DNA from: Typha latifolia
Taxonomy: Eukaryota > Streptophyta > Magnoliopsida > Poales > Typhaceae
DNA length: 64,000 nt
NCBI GenBank assembly: GCA_019914945.1
Contig: CM034107.1
Location: forward strand, 5,022,001 to 5,086,000
Reading direction: 5' to 3'
In this document: positions 24,901-38,356 of the stretch, in pieces
How positions within the stretch are numbered: position 1 is the first letter of the stretch
Layout: each line of letters begins with the position of its first letter
Notes under the pieces: model-generated
What the model was told of the DNA's origin: nothing
Seen by the model: only the letters and a program-made list of their open reading frames with translations
Databases searched by the model: none
Position numbers and translations under genes: made by a program

Positions 24901-25540
24901 CTTTAGACTACTCAAACTTTATTTTCTTAGCAATTTGAAACACCTTACAATTGTCTCCATTATATATATATTTATCTTGAGATAACACATTTCCATCGTA
25001 ATGGATGATAATATTCGCTATTGCCATTAATTGCGAAAGCTTCATATAGTAAGGGAGAGAAAAAAAAGAGTTTGGTAGAGTAGATTTTAATTAGGTAGAG
25101 TTATATTTGATACAATATAATACAGGAGTGGGAGACAAAAGGTTATTTTTGGGAACAGAGATACAAATGGTATCTCAACATTTGTTAGGGAAAAATGGTA
25201 AAAATTTAGATTCAAAGTTGCAAATCGCCCGATTACATGGGTGACTCATCAAACCCATCTAATAAACAAATTATATTCTATTTTAATATTCCAACACATT
25301 TAATAAGCAAAAGTGTTAAGACTTAAACTTGACCTTAATCAAGGATTCTTGTTTATACAAATGGGCAGGACATCCTTCCCTTAATTACAAAGCCCATTGG
25401 GCCATAGTCTAGGATTTTGGCAAGGTGAGCACATTGATAGAGTGTTGCTCATTATGCAAAATTTAATAAATAAAGAACCTCACTCACTTATGTCTAGCAT
25501 GCTAACAATAGAGATGATTGTATTATAGTTTTTTTTTTGT

Positions 25541-25930
25541 TGAAAAATTTGCATATAATACCCTGTCTTTTAATAAAATTATAATTTACACCCTATATTT
25601 TTACTATTTACAAATTGAGCCCTATAATTTAGTAAATATGTGCAGACAACACCCTGTCGTTACATCAGTTAGTTAAATTTAACGAAATCTCTGAGTTAAG
25701 TTAACTATGCTAAAAATAATTATGAAAATACTCTCAACCAAGTCATACTAAGGGCATTTTAGTTATTTTAAAAATAAGATATCTCTACTTAACGGAATAT
25801 TTTTACAGTGTTAGTTCAAATTTAACCCAATGTGTTTCTGCAAATATTCGCTAAATCAGAGAGCTTGATTTACAAATAACACTATAATTACGTTATAAAA
25901 CATAATGTTATATACAAATTTCTCCTCTCT
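25541..25930. mobile_element. MITE with long imperfect inverted ends (Mutator-like)
   Basis: The left end AAAATTTGCATATAATACCC and the reverse complement of the right end (GAGAAATTTGTATATAACAT) are imperfect inverted repeats continuing for about 50 bp on each side. The ends resemble those of the larger Mutator-like element at 60581-62584 (AAATTTTACATATCACACC). A target duplication is obscured by flanking T-runs. No coding content. Confidence 0.6.
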
Positions 25931-27799
25931 TTTTTTATGTAGAGCCATATCAATACCAATTGGGCATGGTAAATATTACAATGTTATGTTTCCATATTCG
26001 CAAACTCTAAGTTGTTACTATAGCATGTAATTAACTTATCTTTGCAAAACTTCTCCAACTCCAACTATACATATATATCAGGGGAAAAAAAAGTGGTGAT
26101 GTTTGTGTATTAATTGTAGGAAAGTTGATTGCTGTCATAATAAGCATCCATTGTTCATTGCAATCAAGAATGGCTCAACTTTTAATTCTCTCTTTAAAAG
26201 GAGTGGAGCAAGATGGAAGCAACTTTAGTTACTAAAATAGTATCTTGTTGTTCTTATTCTTAGGTATTGTGATAAGGATTCACATTCGAGGGAATTAAAA
26301 TTCTTATTAAAAAAATAATATGAAGTCAAAAGAGAGTCGACCTAGGTTATTGGGTCTTCACCAAATAGCTTAAAGATTAAGATTTAGATCAGAAATAAGA
26401 ATGCATAGGTTTTAGATTGAATTTGATTAAGTAGCATTGACTTTAAAAAAAAGATTAAAGGTATAAAAAGAGTTGCCATCCTGAGATTGCTATAGTGACC
26501 TAAAAATTAAATAAATAAAGCATAATGCTTCAATTAACACGCTAAGTTAAGCAACCGTACTTGTGAATTTATTAAAATAGTCATTGACTTAGTGCAAGTA
26601 TTTTTGTTGTAAGATTTTTATATAATTGATAATGTACTCAAAGTAGAATTATCTACTTCACTTCTAAGTGCTCGAACCCTTTGCATTCAAACACTATGGC
26701 TTTTCTCAAGCCGATTTACATAAAGTATATATGATATTACCTAAACCTAAGTTTTTTTTTTATAATTTTTCTTAGAGATTTTGGAAATCATTTTTAAGAT
26801 ATTCTACGATGAAGGGTTGAAGAAAAGATTATGGATTTTCACAAGGTTCACATCTTGATAGTTTTTCTCTCAAAAGTTATTACGACAAGCGATACATTTT
26901 TGAAAGTCGGTTAAGTCATTACGCATATAATCGTGAGCACTAAAGGGTGGTTTGTAAGTGAAATATCCCTAACATGCTAGTGTCTCTCATATGAGATTGC
27001 CTTCACATGAGATTCACGTAAAGATCGAGAGAGCTAGCAACATATGATCAACACTAAATAATATCAAAATAGTAAAAACAAAAAAAAGGCTCGTACGTCA
27101 CAATAAGTCCATCCATAATACAAAATCAAGTATAGTACATAATGAAAATAAGATATAATAAGAGAAAAAGAATATAACTCCTTACAAAATATTATATCAT
27201 AGGATAATAAAATAGGGCTTAATGCCCTATTAGGTGAGCTAGTACAAATCACTCGTCACAATGACAGTCAACCTATAACATATGTCAAATATGGATGAGT
27301 CTAATGCTCAATAAGTAACATTATTACTAGTATAATAAAATAGATATAAGAACACCTGACATAAAAACGTTCCTATCTAAATTTAGTTCGCTTTGGAATT
27401 TGCACTAGTGTAAGGGAGTCATGTGACAAAGTTACTATCAAATTTATTAATTTAATAAATAAATAAAAATATTACAACTATCTATCATGGGTCACGGCTA
27501 AGGCTCAACTAAAAGAGGGCTCGACCTAGTCCGAGGGTAAGGGAAGGGGGTGTAGGTCACCCCTTTCCTCCTACCTTACATACACCACAGCAAAGGGGCA
27601 GGGAAGTTGATAACTTAAGGAAAGTTCTAAATAACTTTCAAACTTAATTTTTTTATTCTAATTATTCTAGAATGAATTAAGAATGTTCTATCACAATTAT
27701 TTAAAGAATCCAACAATAGAGAAAAGCATTAAATTGATTGGAGAACTCAAAAAAATTTAAGTTTAACTTAGAGAGTTTTCTAATTCCTTTACGAAGTTA

Positions 27800-28010
27800 A
27801 ATTCCTATCTATTATAAGAAGAGTTTTTACATATGTTTAATTGTTAGTTCTACTTCTACATCAGAAATTGATCAAAAGCATCGAAGAAGTTGAACCGAGT
27901 ATACATAAGCTATCACCACTAACACAAAAAGTTTGAGACACAATCCATATTGACCTACTGCAAACTTGAAGCGGAGGCAATCTAATAATAGAGTAGTTAA
28001 TCGAGACGAA
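27800..28010. repeat. Dispersed repeat, copy 1
   Basis: Contains TTGATCAA, AAGTTTGAG and GGAGGCAATCTAATAATAG, followed by AGTAGTTAATCG. The same words in the same order occur at 29560-29835 with many substitutions. This fits decayed remnants of one retroelement, probably an LTR or leader region, but the class is not certain. Confidence 0.4.
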
Positions 28011-29559
28011 ATTTGAGTAAGAGACGTAGACTTCAATACTTAGACGATGAATTGTTTGGGGGTTGTAAGTACTTATTATTTTTACATACGATATAATATA
28101 GATTTATCTGATTTGGGCAAATCTGGAATATTTTTCTCTCGACATACTAAGAGATTTTTTACATTAAAAAAATTGTGGCATTGTGTTTATCATACTTTTA
28201 TTTTTTCTACTCTTAGTTGGGTTTTCATATTCTATTATTACTCAAATTTTCTATGACTGACTTGAGTTCAATTTTTATAGTTAGAATTCTATTGGGATTC
28301 CATGTCCTACTCAATTTTAATTTTTAAAGTTTGATTCTTATAATAAAAAAATATTCCATTAAATACTCTATTGTTACCATTGTAGCAAAAAGTCTTTTGA
28401 ATACTCATTGACATAGGAATAATCCGCGAATTAAAATATATAAATTAGGAAGAAAATTTGAAGCAATTGTGAGAGTAAAACTATTATGTAAAAGCTCATT
28501 GTAGACATCGATGAAGATAATTTAGAAACTTTAAGAATATCACTTTGAATAAAATTAATTATTCCTTTATATATTTTTATATGCTAAATTGAGATAAAGT
28601 TAAAATTAATCTAAGGTGTTAAATTAAATATTTTTGTAAAAGATAATATGTTTTTCTTCTTGAAACTATTATTTAGGTAGGATTCAAGGTAAATTAAAGA
28701 GGTAGATTGTGAGATTTTTGCCAATTTTCCTTTGGATATTAATTAGGTCACATTTATGAGATGCGATCCATTCTACTTTGATTTGAAGTCCTCCCAAGAA
28801 ACTATTTGTCTCTTTCGAAATTATCATTACAATTAGTTTTTGATGGAATACTTATATAATATTCTAGACAAATAGTTATTAATATAAATAAAAATATATA
28901 AATGACTAAAATACTATTATTTTTTTAAGTTCAAAATGTAAAATACTTCTCGAGTTTTTTATAAAAAAAATATTTTTTTTTTCTTGTACTATGATATTAA
29001 TATTATAATTAGAACCATTTTGAGTAATTTAAGAAGTCAAAATGGCCTTTTACTAATATAAATTTATTTTATCTATAATTAGTTAGATTTAACTGAAGAG
29101 ATGACATTTTTAAAAGGGTCTTAATATTTTTGGACGGCTACTGTGATATTTAAACAAATCGGTAACAATTATGCAAAATTCTCTTGTTTAAAAGGCAACT
29201 TGTGAGTCATATAGAGTGCCCTAATGAAGTATTTTGTCTTTAAATAATATTTTGTTCCCTGTAAACATCCACCTCGCCTTATAATAAAGTATAGATATGA
29301 CTTATAAGACATGACGACAGCCTAATTAGGGTGATTAATTATTGGAGGAACAATTAGAATTAGAGTACATGATGGGGTTATCAAGGCATCAACTGCTAAT
29401 TTAAAAGTCTAATTGTTGTTTGGTTTTTCTTTTCTTTCTTTTCTTTTTACTTCCACATAGGAAGGAATAGTATTATGATGAAATAGTCAAAGCACAAATC
29501 TCAAAGCCGATATCAAAATAATCACAAATCTCAAACCTCACTCACTTATTGTAGCTTAA

Positions 29560-29835
29560 AGTTGAGAAGCTCATAGAGGTATCAAATGTAACATAGGAAG
29601 ATCAAATTTCATACTTTGGGAGTTCTAGATTTTTCTCATAGAGACTACTTTATATGAAATGTGAGGAGAATCACTATATATGTCTAATTATTATTTCTAT
29701 ATCTGGGATTGATCAATACTAACCAATATAAAGATTGAGGAGTAATCTATAATGACCGTGTATTAGGCATAGAGGCAATTTAATCATGAAGTAGTTAGTC
29801 GTGATGCAAATATAAACATTTAGTAAGGAAATAAT
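29560..29835. repeat. Dispersed repeat, copy 2
   Basis: A divergent second copy of the 27800-28010 repeat in the same orientation: TGGGATTGATCAATACTAAC, AGAGGCAATTTAATCATGAA, GTAGTTAGTCGTGATG. No coding content. Confidence 0.4.
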
Positions 29836-30425
29836 GTAATTTCAGGCATAACCATAAGACCATAAGAGGGTAATTTATAATTTTATCCTAACTATTTAAT
29901 AGATGGTTAGAAACTTTAATCTATTAATTTGTGAAGTCCCCAACAAAACTTCCAGCAAGTCAACACATGGTCTACTTGCCTCGAGGAATGTGCAAAGAAA
30001 GAACAAAGTGTTGTTTTCCAAGTGGGATTCTTAGGTGTCATCACTTGCACAACCACTTTAAAAAAAATAAATAAATAAAGTACTAGTCCTTATTTATTTT
30101 TAAAAAAAAATTATTCCAAATGCCCTGCCCCACTTCATTTGTAGCCTGTCTAATATCTTTGCTTGTGAGATCTGCATCTATATATTTATTAGGGTTTTAA
30201 TTAAAGAGATCTGCATCTAGGGCACAAAGAACCATGTCCTTAGGATTCATATGTTTCTTTCTTTTTTAGTTTTTGGTACAAGCTATAGATAGATGTAGGA
30301 AGTGAGATGCCTTTTGGAACAAGGTTGGAAGAATCATTACAAGATATAAATTTCAGAGCTCAAATATTTTGTGAAATTATTTGGCTCAATTATATATCCA
30401 TCCAATCTTTTAAAGTTACAATTAC

Positions 30426-30451
30426 TTATATATATATATATATATATATAA
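30426..30451. repeat. (TA)n microsatellite
   Basis: About 13 TA units. Confidence 0.9.
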
Positions 30452-31689
30452 TAGTAAACAATTTTAGAGATGATATTATGATGTTTTTTTTTTAAATTCC
30501 TAATTTAAGATTATAATAGCATAAGAATATATTGAACATATGCATGAAACATTGATTCCCTCTCTTCTTTATAATAATAATAATTAAGTGATCACCGCCA
30601 GTAGCACAGTGTTTAAGTGCAAAAGTTAGCCTTTTATCCAATTAGTCTATCGGCTCATAATTTATAAAAAAAATAATTACCATTATTCTGTATATTTTTA
30701 GCTAAACATGTAATATTGACAAACAACGGGGTAAATTAACAAATAAAGTTTATATTTACATGTAGACAACTTAAAATCCTTAATTTTTGTATAGATGGTC
30801 TTCAGATTTAATTTTAACAAATATGAGATAAAACATAAATATTTTAACAATAAAAGGACAAATATACCCTCTATATACATGTATGAAAAATGTATAAAAG
30901 TTTTTTTTTTGGGTGCATTTTATGTATTTAATGAATCATATTTTAGTTGTCATTACTCATGGGTTTTGTGATCCAAGAGGAAATGCTATTGCAAATATAA
31001 ATTTAGAGGAGTATATGAATAAAAAAGAAACTTATAGAAGGATATCCACTTGCCTAATTTGCTTAGAGATTAATGGAAAATTTTGAATAGTTATTATAGA
31101 TTCTTAATTCTTAAATTGTGCCTCTAATTTAGAGTAACATATTTTAATATTTAATTCTAATCTATAGTAATGATGTAATGTGATAAGAAGTGCAAAATTA
31201 ATTCAAATGTTCTTGATTTGATAGATAAATTTAATTGGAGTATTGTCACAAGTAAGAGAGATTAATATGACAAATTTGAGCCAAAAATTCTGGTGAAAAA
31301 TAATGCAAAAAAATTTTTGATTTATGGAAAGGAGATAAATTGGTAGTAGAAAAAAGCAGAGACAAATTTTAAAATAATTTAAGCTAAATTCAAGGGTAAA
31401 TTTATAATTGTGCTTATTTGGCGAATAATTTGAAAGTATTCTAAAGTAGAGTATGAATAATTTCAATATATATTTTCCAGTATAGAATAATATTTCATAA
31501 TTTAAAATTAGAAAAGAAAAAAGATAATTCGGAAACGAGCAATAAAAAAACTTTCGCAATTGACAAAGATGTGTTATGAAAGAGACTCTCAAAATGTGAA
31601 TTTAAAAAAAGGAAAGGATTTAAGTGCAAGAATCCAAAGAAGGATTACGTCTGAATGTGATGAGAGAAAACGAAGGGGTCAAAGAGCAC

Positions 31690-31846
31690 GCGTTGACCAG
31701 TCAACTCTAATATCCAAACCTCGTGGTTGGACCACTTCATCTCAGCCGTCTGATCTTGATCATACGAGGTTCCAGAAGCCATGATGCTAATACTCCCAAA
31801 ACATTTGACTCACCACGAAGAAGAAGTTCTCTTTTGAACGTTGACT
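31690..31846. promoter_or_regulatory. Cluster of W-box cores (TTGAC)
   Basis: TTGAC or its complement occurs four times in about 155 bp: 31693-31697 (as TTGACC), 31700-31704 (complement), 31805-31809 and 31841-31845. W-boxes bind WRKY factors. The nearest gene start is 2.1 kb away (33957), and no transcript start is visible here, so a regulatory role is only an inference. Confidence 0.25.
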
Positions 31847-32209
31847 TCTTTGCCATGCGTAGTTTGAATTAAGATACAAATTAGGGAATCTTTTTTAATC
31901 CATATTACGTTATATTTCAAGTTTTGCTATACCTATATCTGCTCCAAATAAAAAGATTTAATTTTTTTTCTTCAAGATTTAAGATTTAGATTTAGTTGTT
32001 TGAAAGTAACTTTAATACCTTAATTCAAAAACTTAAGCATCCGGTTTCATTCAAATAATTTACCCTATGTGAAGATGATGACTCCGTAATTTTATATTCA
32101 TTTTAGCTATATGTCTTATCAATTTTATAAAATATCATACAATTTTATTTTATGGAATTAATTTTCTATTTCTAATTGCCAATAATTTCTTCTCGACACC
32201 GTACTTATG

Positions 32210-32476
32210 CTCAAAATTATTTTACCACCCCCCTCTACTTCAAAGAGTCTCAAACCAATCCCCGTATTTATGGGTAAAGTGGAGCCGTTAGTTTTTCTGT
32301 TAAATTTAACTGAACGCCATAGTTATTTATATCTTCTCTAATAAACACGGTAAGATTATTTTGGTCCTTTTAGCGTTATTTAGTTAAATTTAACAGAAAA
32401 ATTAACGATCTTACTTTAGTCATAAATATAGAGATTGATTTAAGACTACAGAAGAATAAAATAATTTTAGATAAAA
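32210..32476. mobile_element. Long-TIR MITE (palindromic, about 265 bp)
   Basis: The left half (CTCAAAATTATTTTAC, CAAACCAATC, CGTATTTATG, GTTAGTTTTTCTGTTAAATT) is repeated in inverted order in the right half (TCTAAAATTATTTTATTC, AAATCAATC, TATATTTATG, GTTAATTTTTCTGTTAAATT, read as reverse complement). Nearly the whole element is the two arms. Target duplication not resolved. Confidence 0.65.
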
Positions 32477-33956
32477 TATATTCATTTTTTTTCAAGAAGA
32501 TAGGAGCAGTAACTTGAGATAAAGTTGGAGAATTTTTTTTATTTAAAGGTGGAGAATAAAGTTGGAGGCATCCAATCCATCCATTATCAAAAAAACATAT
32601 GCCAATTTTGTCCTTCCAAAGTTTTTGTCTTAATAATGACATAAAATGGAGCAATCTATACTTCTAGATAGAGTTCCTATCACATTGTATTTTTTGTAGG
32701 CTCCATGCCTATTTGATAGTGATAGTCTAACAAACATATGATATATGTGCTCAAATTTTTTGTCTACTTGTTCTCTCCTCCAAAGATTTTACTTCAATGT
32801 GAACTCATGATATCCTAATAGGGATTTTTAAATATCATAATTACTATTACATTCTACATTTAATTAAATTTGAAAAAATATCACTTAAAGTTAGATCAAA
32901 AGGTACCTAATATTTCACGATATTATAGTATAAGAAAAGAATATTTTTACGCTAAAGTATTTTTAGCTATTAAAATTTAAATAAAATGAAAAATATAATT
33001 TATTAGCGCTAATATTTTTCACCACAAGTAAGTTTTTAGATAGAAAATTTTGTGAGATGTAAATAAACTCTTTGACATTCTTATTAGAAGTTGACTAATA
33101 ACATCTTTCTCTTCCGATTGGATGCACTTCAAAATACCAATCCAAATCCACCATTGGATGGTGGACCATCCTCTTACCTTCATTCTAGAAGTAGCCATGA
33201 GAAAGAGAAGAAGACAATTTCTGACTTGGAAAACCCCATTGAAATATTTGTGAATCCTCTCATCCTCATTTCATCCATCACTTTGCTGTGAGCCTAAACA
33301 TATATATGTCAACTACCCTTTTCTTTTGTCCCCCACTCACCAATTTCTCATCTTCTTTTTCTTCTCCTTTTCTTTTTCTTTATATTTCTCTTTTCTAAGA
33401 AGTAGATATATACATCTCTCAAACTATATAAATGTATTATTAAGTCCTCTTCGTTGATATTTTATTTAGTAACTTTTGATAGAACTATATCTTTAAAATA
33501 TTTGACTAACTTAATAGATGGATAATTATTGCCCAAATAAATACTTTGGCGATTATTCATATGCTACCGAGGAGATTGACCGGTTCTCATAATTTGGAAA
33601 GGAGGAGTTGATTTGCAAATATTTTTAAACAAGTGGTTTTCATTATTGGGCCAAGAACTGGAGAGAGAGAGAGAGAGAAAAAAAAGGGGGGAGGGATGAT
33701 GTTGCCAAAATGAGAACGGTTGCTACTGGAAGAGAGGAAGAGAAAGAGGAGGGTGGTGGGAGAGGAAGAAGAAGAGTACACCACGTATTAGTCTCCTTTT
33801 ACCAAACCCCATGGTATCTATTCCCGTGACCCAGGTGGCAAATCTCCCACTTCCAAGCTCGACTCCATGAGAGAGAAAGGCAGAGCTCGTCGCACCCAAG
33901 AGAACCTTCCCCGCCTCGGGGCAGAGTCTTAGAAGGAAGAAGGCGAAGAGACCCAC

Positions 33957-36900
33957 ATGAAGATAAGGAAATCGAACGCCAAGGACATGAATCAAGCAGG
34001 AGGAGTAGAAGACCAAGGTGGGGAAATGGAAACCAAAGAGGAGTTAGAAGAAGAAAAAGGAGCGGAGGCGAAGAGAGAAGGGAAAACTATAGCGGTCGCC
34101 GTCAAGATGGATTCCCAAAGCCGAGAGCTCCTCACTTGGGTCCTCGTTAAATTGGCCGTTCCCGGTGACCTCGTCATCGCTCTCCATGTCCTCTCTTCTT
34201 CTTCTGCTTCTTCTTCCTCCTCCTCCTCCTCGGCACAGGACTTCGCTTCCATGCTCGCGGTCTATGAGGGCTTCTGCAACCTCAAGCAGGTAGGCTTGTC
34301 CATCCCCAATTTCCATTCTTTTGCCTGTTTCTCGCACTGTTCCCACCGACTTCTTCCTACGCGCTTCTCAAAATCCAATCTTTCGAGCGATTCTCGCAGT
34401 TTCTCATCGAAATCTAACTACCCATTTCACAGATCGATCTGAAGCTTAAGATTTGCAAAGGTTCGTCGTCCATCCGTAAGGCGTTGGTTGGCGAGGTGAG
34501 GTCCTTTAAGGCGTCCAAGCTAATTCTCGGTGCTCCCAAGAACAACCGGGGTGTCGGGTGAGTGCATTTGCTCTTCTTATTGTGTTGTTCTGGTTTCTTC
34601 CTTGCCCCAGTTGCGTAGTCTTTGCTGATGCTTCAGAGTTTCTATTAGGTATTCGTCTGTCTCTATTGCGAAGTATTGTGCGAAGAAACTGCCCTGCGAG
34701 TGCGCGGTGCTTGCGGTGAGCAACGGCAAAATTATTTTCCAGAGAGAAGAAAACGGTTCGTTGGCTTTTCACTGATTTGTTATCGCTGAGTCTTATGAAT
34801 TTGATATGCTCAATTGCTGAACTTTGATTCTTGTATCAGATAAAAGAAAAGTCCGCGGGCGCGGCCTTTCGTCAAGTTTCATCTCTAGAGCTAGCGGGAG
34901 GTCGACTAAGGATTTGGCTAAGTTTCCCGGTTGTTGGGATAATGATCTATACTGTGAGTTGCCGGTTAAAGGTCAGCAGGGTAATGATTCGAGATCTTCC
35001 GAGTATCTGCAAGATGGTGATGAGTTGAATTCTGGTGGCATTTGTACTAGTCAGCCTACAAAATTCATCTCTGAAACACAGCAGAAGGATCTGCCTTGCG
35101 GCAAAGATGGTGATTTGTACTGCTTGTTTCCAATTAAAGATCAAGGGAGAGACGATGCTAAGCTTTCAAATGAGTTGAAATCTCTTGATTCTTTCACTTG
35201 CAGTAGCTCTGCCACCAGTCGATCTGCAAGCTTCACCTCTGAAGTCCACCGACAAGAGAGCAACAACTTGACTGAACTCCCGATCAATGGAGATGGTGAT
35301 TTGTATTGTTTGTTGCCGTTTAGAGGTCATCTTAGGAGTGGCAATGATATTAAGCCTTCAACTGAATCAAATGTTGGAGTGAGTTGTTGTAGCAGTGTCA
35401 CTGATGATGTTTCATCAGTGACAAATGCTTCTCCCAGAAAGATCTGTTCTGTATGCACCCTTGTCCCGGATCCCTCTTGCTCAAATGAATTTATGGAAGA
35501 TGAGCCACCTAACCTGGTTCTGGTGCAGAGATCAGAGGCTTCCTCAAGTTTATCCATCGCTTCTCCTAAGGAGTTGCCAGAAGGTAGATCTGGTCGGACC
35601 CTCCTTCGGAAGACAATCTTAACCCACAAAAGGAGTGCTTCCTTTGACTTGCCCAAGGTCTCCGTGCTTAAGTGGGCAATGAGGCTCCCGAGCCGCTACT
35701 CAGCTATCCATCCTGATAGCAAGTCCATAAAATCAGATGCAGACACCAAACTTGATTATGATTCAGATAGCGGGGTAATTCTGGCTGAAACTGATTCGCC
35801 TCCATGTCTTGCTTTCCCAAATGAAGATGGAAGGGATCGAAAGGAACTGGAGGTTCTTCAAGAGAAGTATTCATCAGTTTGCAGATTGTTCAGCTATGAA
35901 GAACTCAGTCTTGCTACATCAGACTTCTCTGACGGTCACTTTCCTTTACCCAGACATTCCACACGTTCATGCTATATTGGATGAAATTCTAATTTGAATT
36001 AATTTGTAATGCAGAGAAGTTAATCGGGAAAGGTGGAAGTAGTCGGGTTTACAAGGCCTGCTTTCTAGATGGCAACATCTTTGCTGTGAAAATATTGAAG
36101 ACCTCTGGTGATGCACTGAAAGAGTTTGTATCAGAGATTGAGATTTTAACCGCCTTGTGTCACAAGAACATCATCTCCCTGCTGGGTTTTTGCTTTGAGA
36201 ACAACAGTCTCATGTTGGTATATAACTACCTTCCGAGGGGCAGCTTAGAAGAAATTATTCATGGTAGGCATCAGAGATATAAGTGCAAATTCTTGCTAAC
36301 TTTTTCCCCTTTTCTCTCAAATCTTATTTATTTATTTTTATTAGGTGAGCAAGAGAACAGGTACGTTCTTAGTTGGGCTGAGAGATATAAAGTGGCGATT
36401 GGTGTAGCTGAGGGTCTTCATTATTTGCATATTGGTGGAACCGTTCAACCTGTGATCCATAGAGATGTTAAGTCTTCAAATATCCTCCTCTCTGAGGATT
36501 TTGAGCCACAGGTTAGATTTACCGCTTGTTTCTAAAATAAGCTTTTGGGTCAGTGTGTCACAAATTTCTGGTTGGAATATTTCAGCTGTCCGATTTTGGG
36601 CTGGCAAAGTGGGTGTCATCTTCAGCATCAGACGTTACTTGCACTGATGTTGCAGGGACTTTCGGGTTTGTATCATCATGGAATTGTAGAGTTAATTCAT
36701 TGCGACTGTTATAGACTTATGACATCTAAATTTACATCTCTATTATAGGTATTTGGCGCCTGAATATTTTATGTATGGGAAAGTCAATGAGAAGATTGAT
36801 GTATATGCATTTGGTGTCGTGCTTCTTGAGCTTATTTCAGGAAGAAAGCCCATAAGGACAGGGTGTCCTAAGGGACAGGAGAGCCTGGTCATGTGGGTAA

Positions 36901-37882
36901 GTCATCATCTTCTAAAGTATATGTCACTCTCTAAGCACAAATCATGACTTAAACTAAAACCAATTGAAAGGTTTAACTTCCATCATTGATATACAAGATG
37001 GATGGACTCTGCTTAGTTCAGTTATTACCAAGTGAATTATTGAAGATATGTAGGACCTTCTGATCCATCATTGTGGCTATTCTCCTTTTTCTAATCTGTT
37101 GCCAGGCAAAGCCAATATTGCAAGGTCAAGAAATTAAACGGTTGGTGGATCCATGCTTGGGCAATGAATATAATAGTGAACAGATGGAAAGGCTGACCCT
37201 GGCTGCTTCGATATGCATAAGGATGGCCTATCAGTCACGTCCGGGAATGGATGTTGTAAGATCCCGTCTTCTCAAATGAATCACATGTTATATTTGCCCT
37301 CTGAATTAAATATGACATGTGGTAGGTAGAACAAAGCTAAGACAGTATTTAATTGTTTTCTTGGATTTGGAAAGGCCATTTAAACCATTGATCATCATAT
37401 CCACGAACACAAACAGAGGAAATGGTGAAGCCATATATAGTTGGGGCTAATACTTCTGTCTATTCTTAATAAAGCCCCGCAGGAACCACATATTTGTTTT
37501 TGTAAATGAATTGGTTTCCATTATTCAGACTACCTAAATTTAGACAGTAAACAACCAGAGGAATTCCATGGTTAGAAGATATCTTAATGACTATCTTATT
37601 TCCTTTTGACTGCAGGTTTTGAAGCTTTTGCAAGGGGATGAAGATGTTGTTAAGTGGGCAAGATTAGAAGTTAGTGCTTCTGAAGGTTTTGATGGTTTAG
37701 ATGGTGAAGTAATGATACCAGATGCAAACATCCGATCACATCTTAACCTCGCGCTGCTTGACATAGAGGATGATTCACTCTCAATTAGCAGCACAGAGCA
37801 AACTATCGATTCTTTATCTGTGTGCACTTCCATGGAGGACTATGCGAAGGAGAGATGGAGTCGGTCGTCAAGCTTTGACTAA
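33957..37882 (+). CDS. Receptor-like cytoplasmic kinase with N-terminal UspA domain, ten exons, 906 aa
   Basis: Exons: 33957-34289, 34433-34557, 34649-34755, 34840-35934, 36015-36263, 36345-36511, 36586-36665, 36749-36896, 37106-37255, 37616-37882. All phases agree and give 906 codons plus TAA. An alternative ATG lies ten codons in. Residues ~42-190 form a UspA/adenine-nucleotide alpha-hydrolase-like domain ([30 protein letters not shown]). Residues ~190-530 are a Ser-rich linker with three DLYC motifs. The kinase domain starts near 535 ([14 protein letters not shown]). It has the glycine loop [12 protein letters not shown] (557-568), Lys579 in FAVKILK, HRD at 675-677, DFG at 695-697 and APE at 722-724, so all key residues are present and it is RD-type. 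It ends RWSRSSSFD, as in plant 'protein kinase with adenine nucleotide alpha hydrolases-like domain' proteins (RLCK VI-like). No signal peptide or membrane helix is seen, so it is probably cytoplasmic. The substrate is unknown. Confidence 0.95.
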
Positions 37883-38320
37883 TTAATTTGTTGTAAATGT
37901 TGTGACTAAGTTGTTTTTCTATAAGGTGTGTCTTGTAAGTGTTCTTCATTTTATCATCTGGTTGATTAGATGCATGGCAGACTAGGGTAAATCAAAATTA
38001 TCATCCTCTTTGCCTGCTTAAGCTGGCCCCTTTCTCCTATGTATAAGATTTTTTGGAAGGAAATTCTTTCCTTTGTTCAGTATGATCAATTGGTTATGAC
38101 TTAATTCTTCTGTGCATTTTACATTACTACTTGTATTCCTTTCAATCATAGCAGCATTATGTTTATGAAAATTTATATTTAGCATGCTCTTTTGTGTTTA
38201 CTAATTTTCGCACTATTTTTAATCGATCCACTTCGTCCATTTTATTATTGTTACTAAAGCATTGACATCTGATATAATAGAATAGAATCATAAAGACTTT
38301 CTTATCGCCATTTATATATT

Positions 38321-38326
<6 letters not shown>

Positions 38327-38354
<28 letters not shown>
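38327..38354. repeat. (TTAG)n microsatellite
   Basis: About seven tandem TTAG units. Confidence 0.95.

Positions 38355-38356
<2 letters not shown>

Larger units (their letters stand above)
21466..33956. other. 12.5-kb intergenic region, AT-rich, transposon debris, no supported gene
   Basis: Between the divergent NIPA-type gene and the USP-kinase gene I find no frame with a recognisable domain. The short open frames are AT-rich noise or microsatellite translations. Identified contents are listed separately: an LTR fragment (22880-23475), microsatellites, MITEs at 25541-25930 and 32210-32476, a pair of divergent repeats (27800-28010 and 29560-29835) and a W-box-rich stretch (31690-31846). The promoters of both flanking genes must lie at its two ends. 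Confidence 0.6.
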
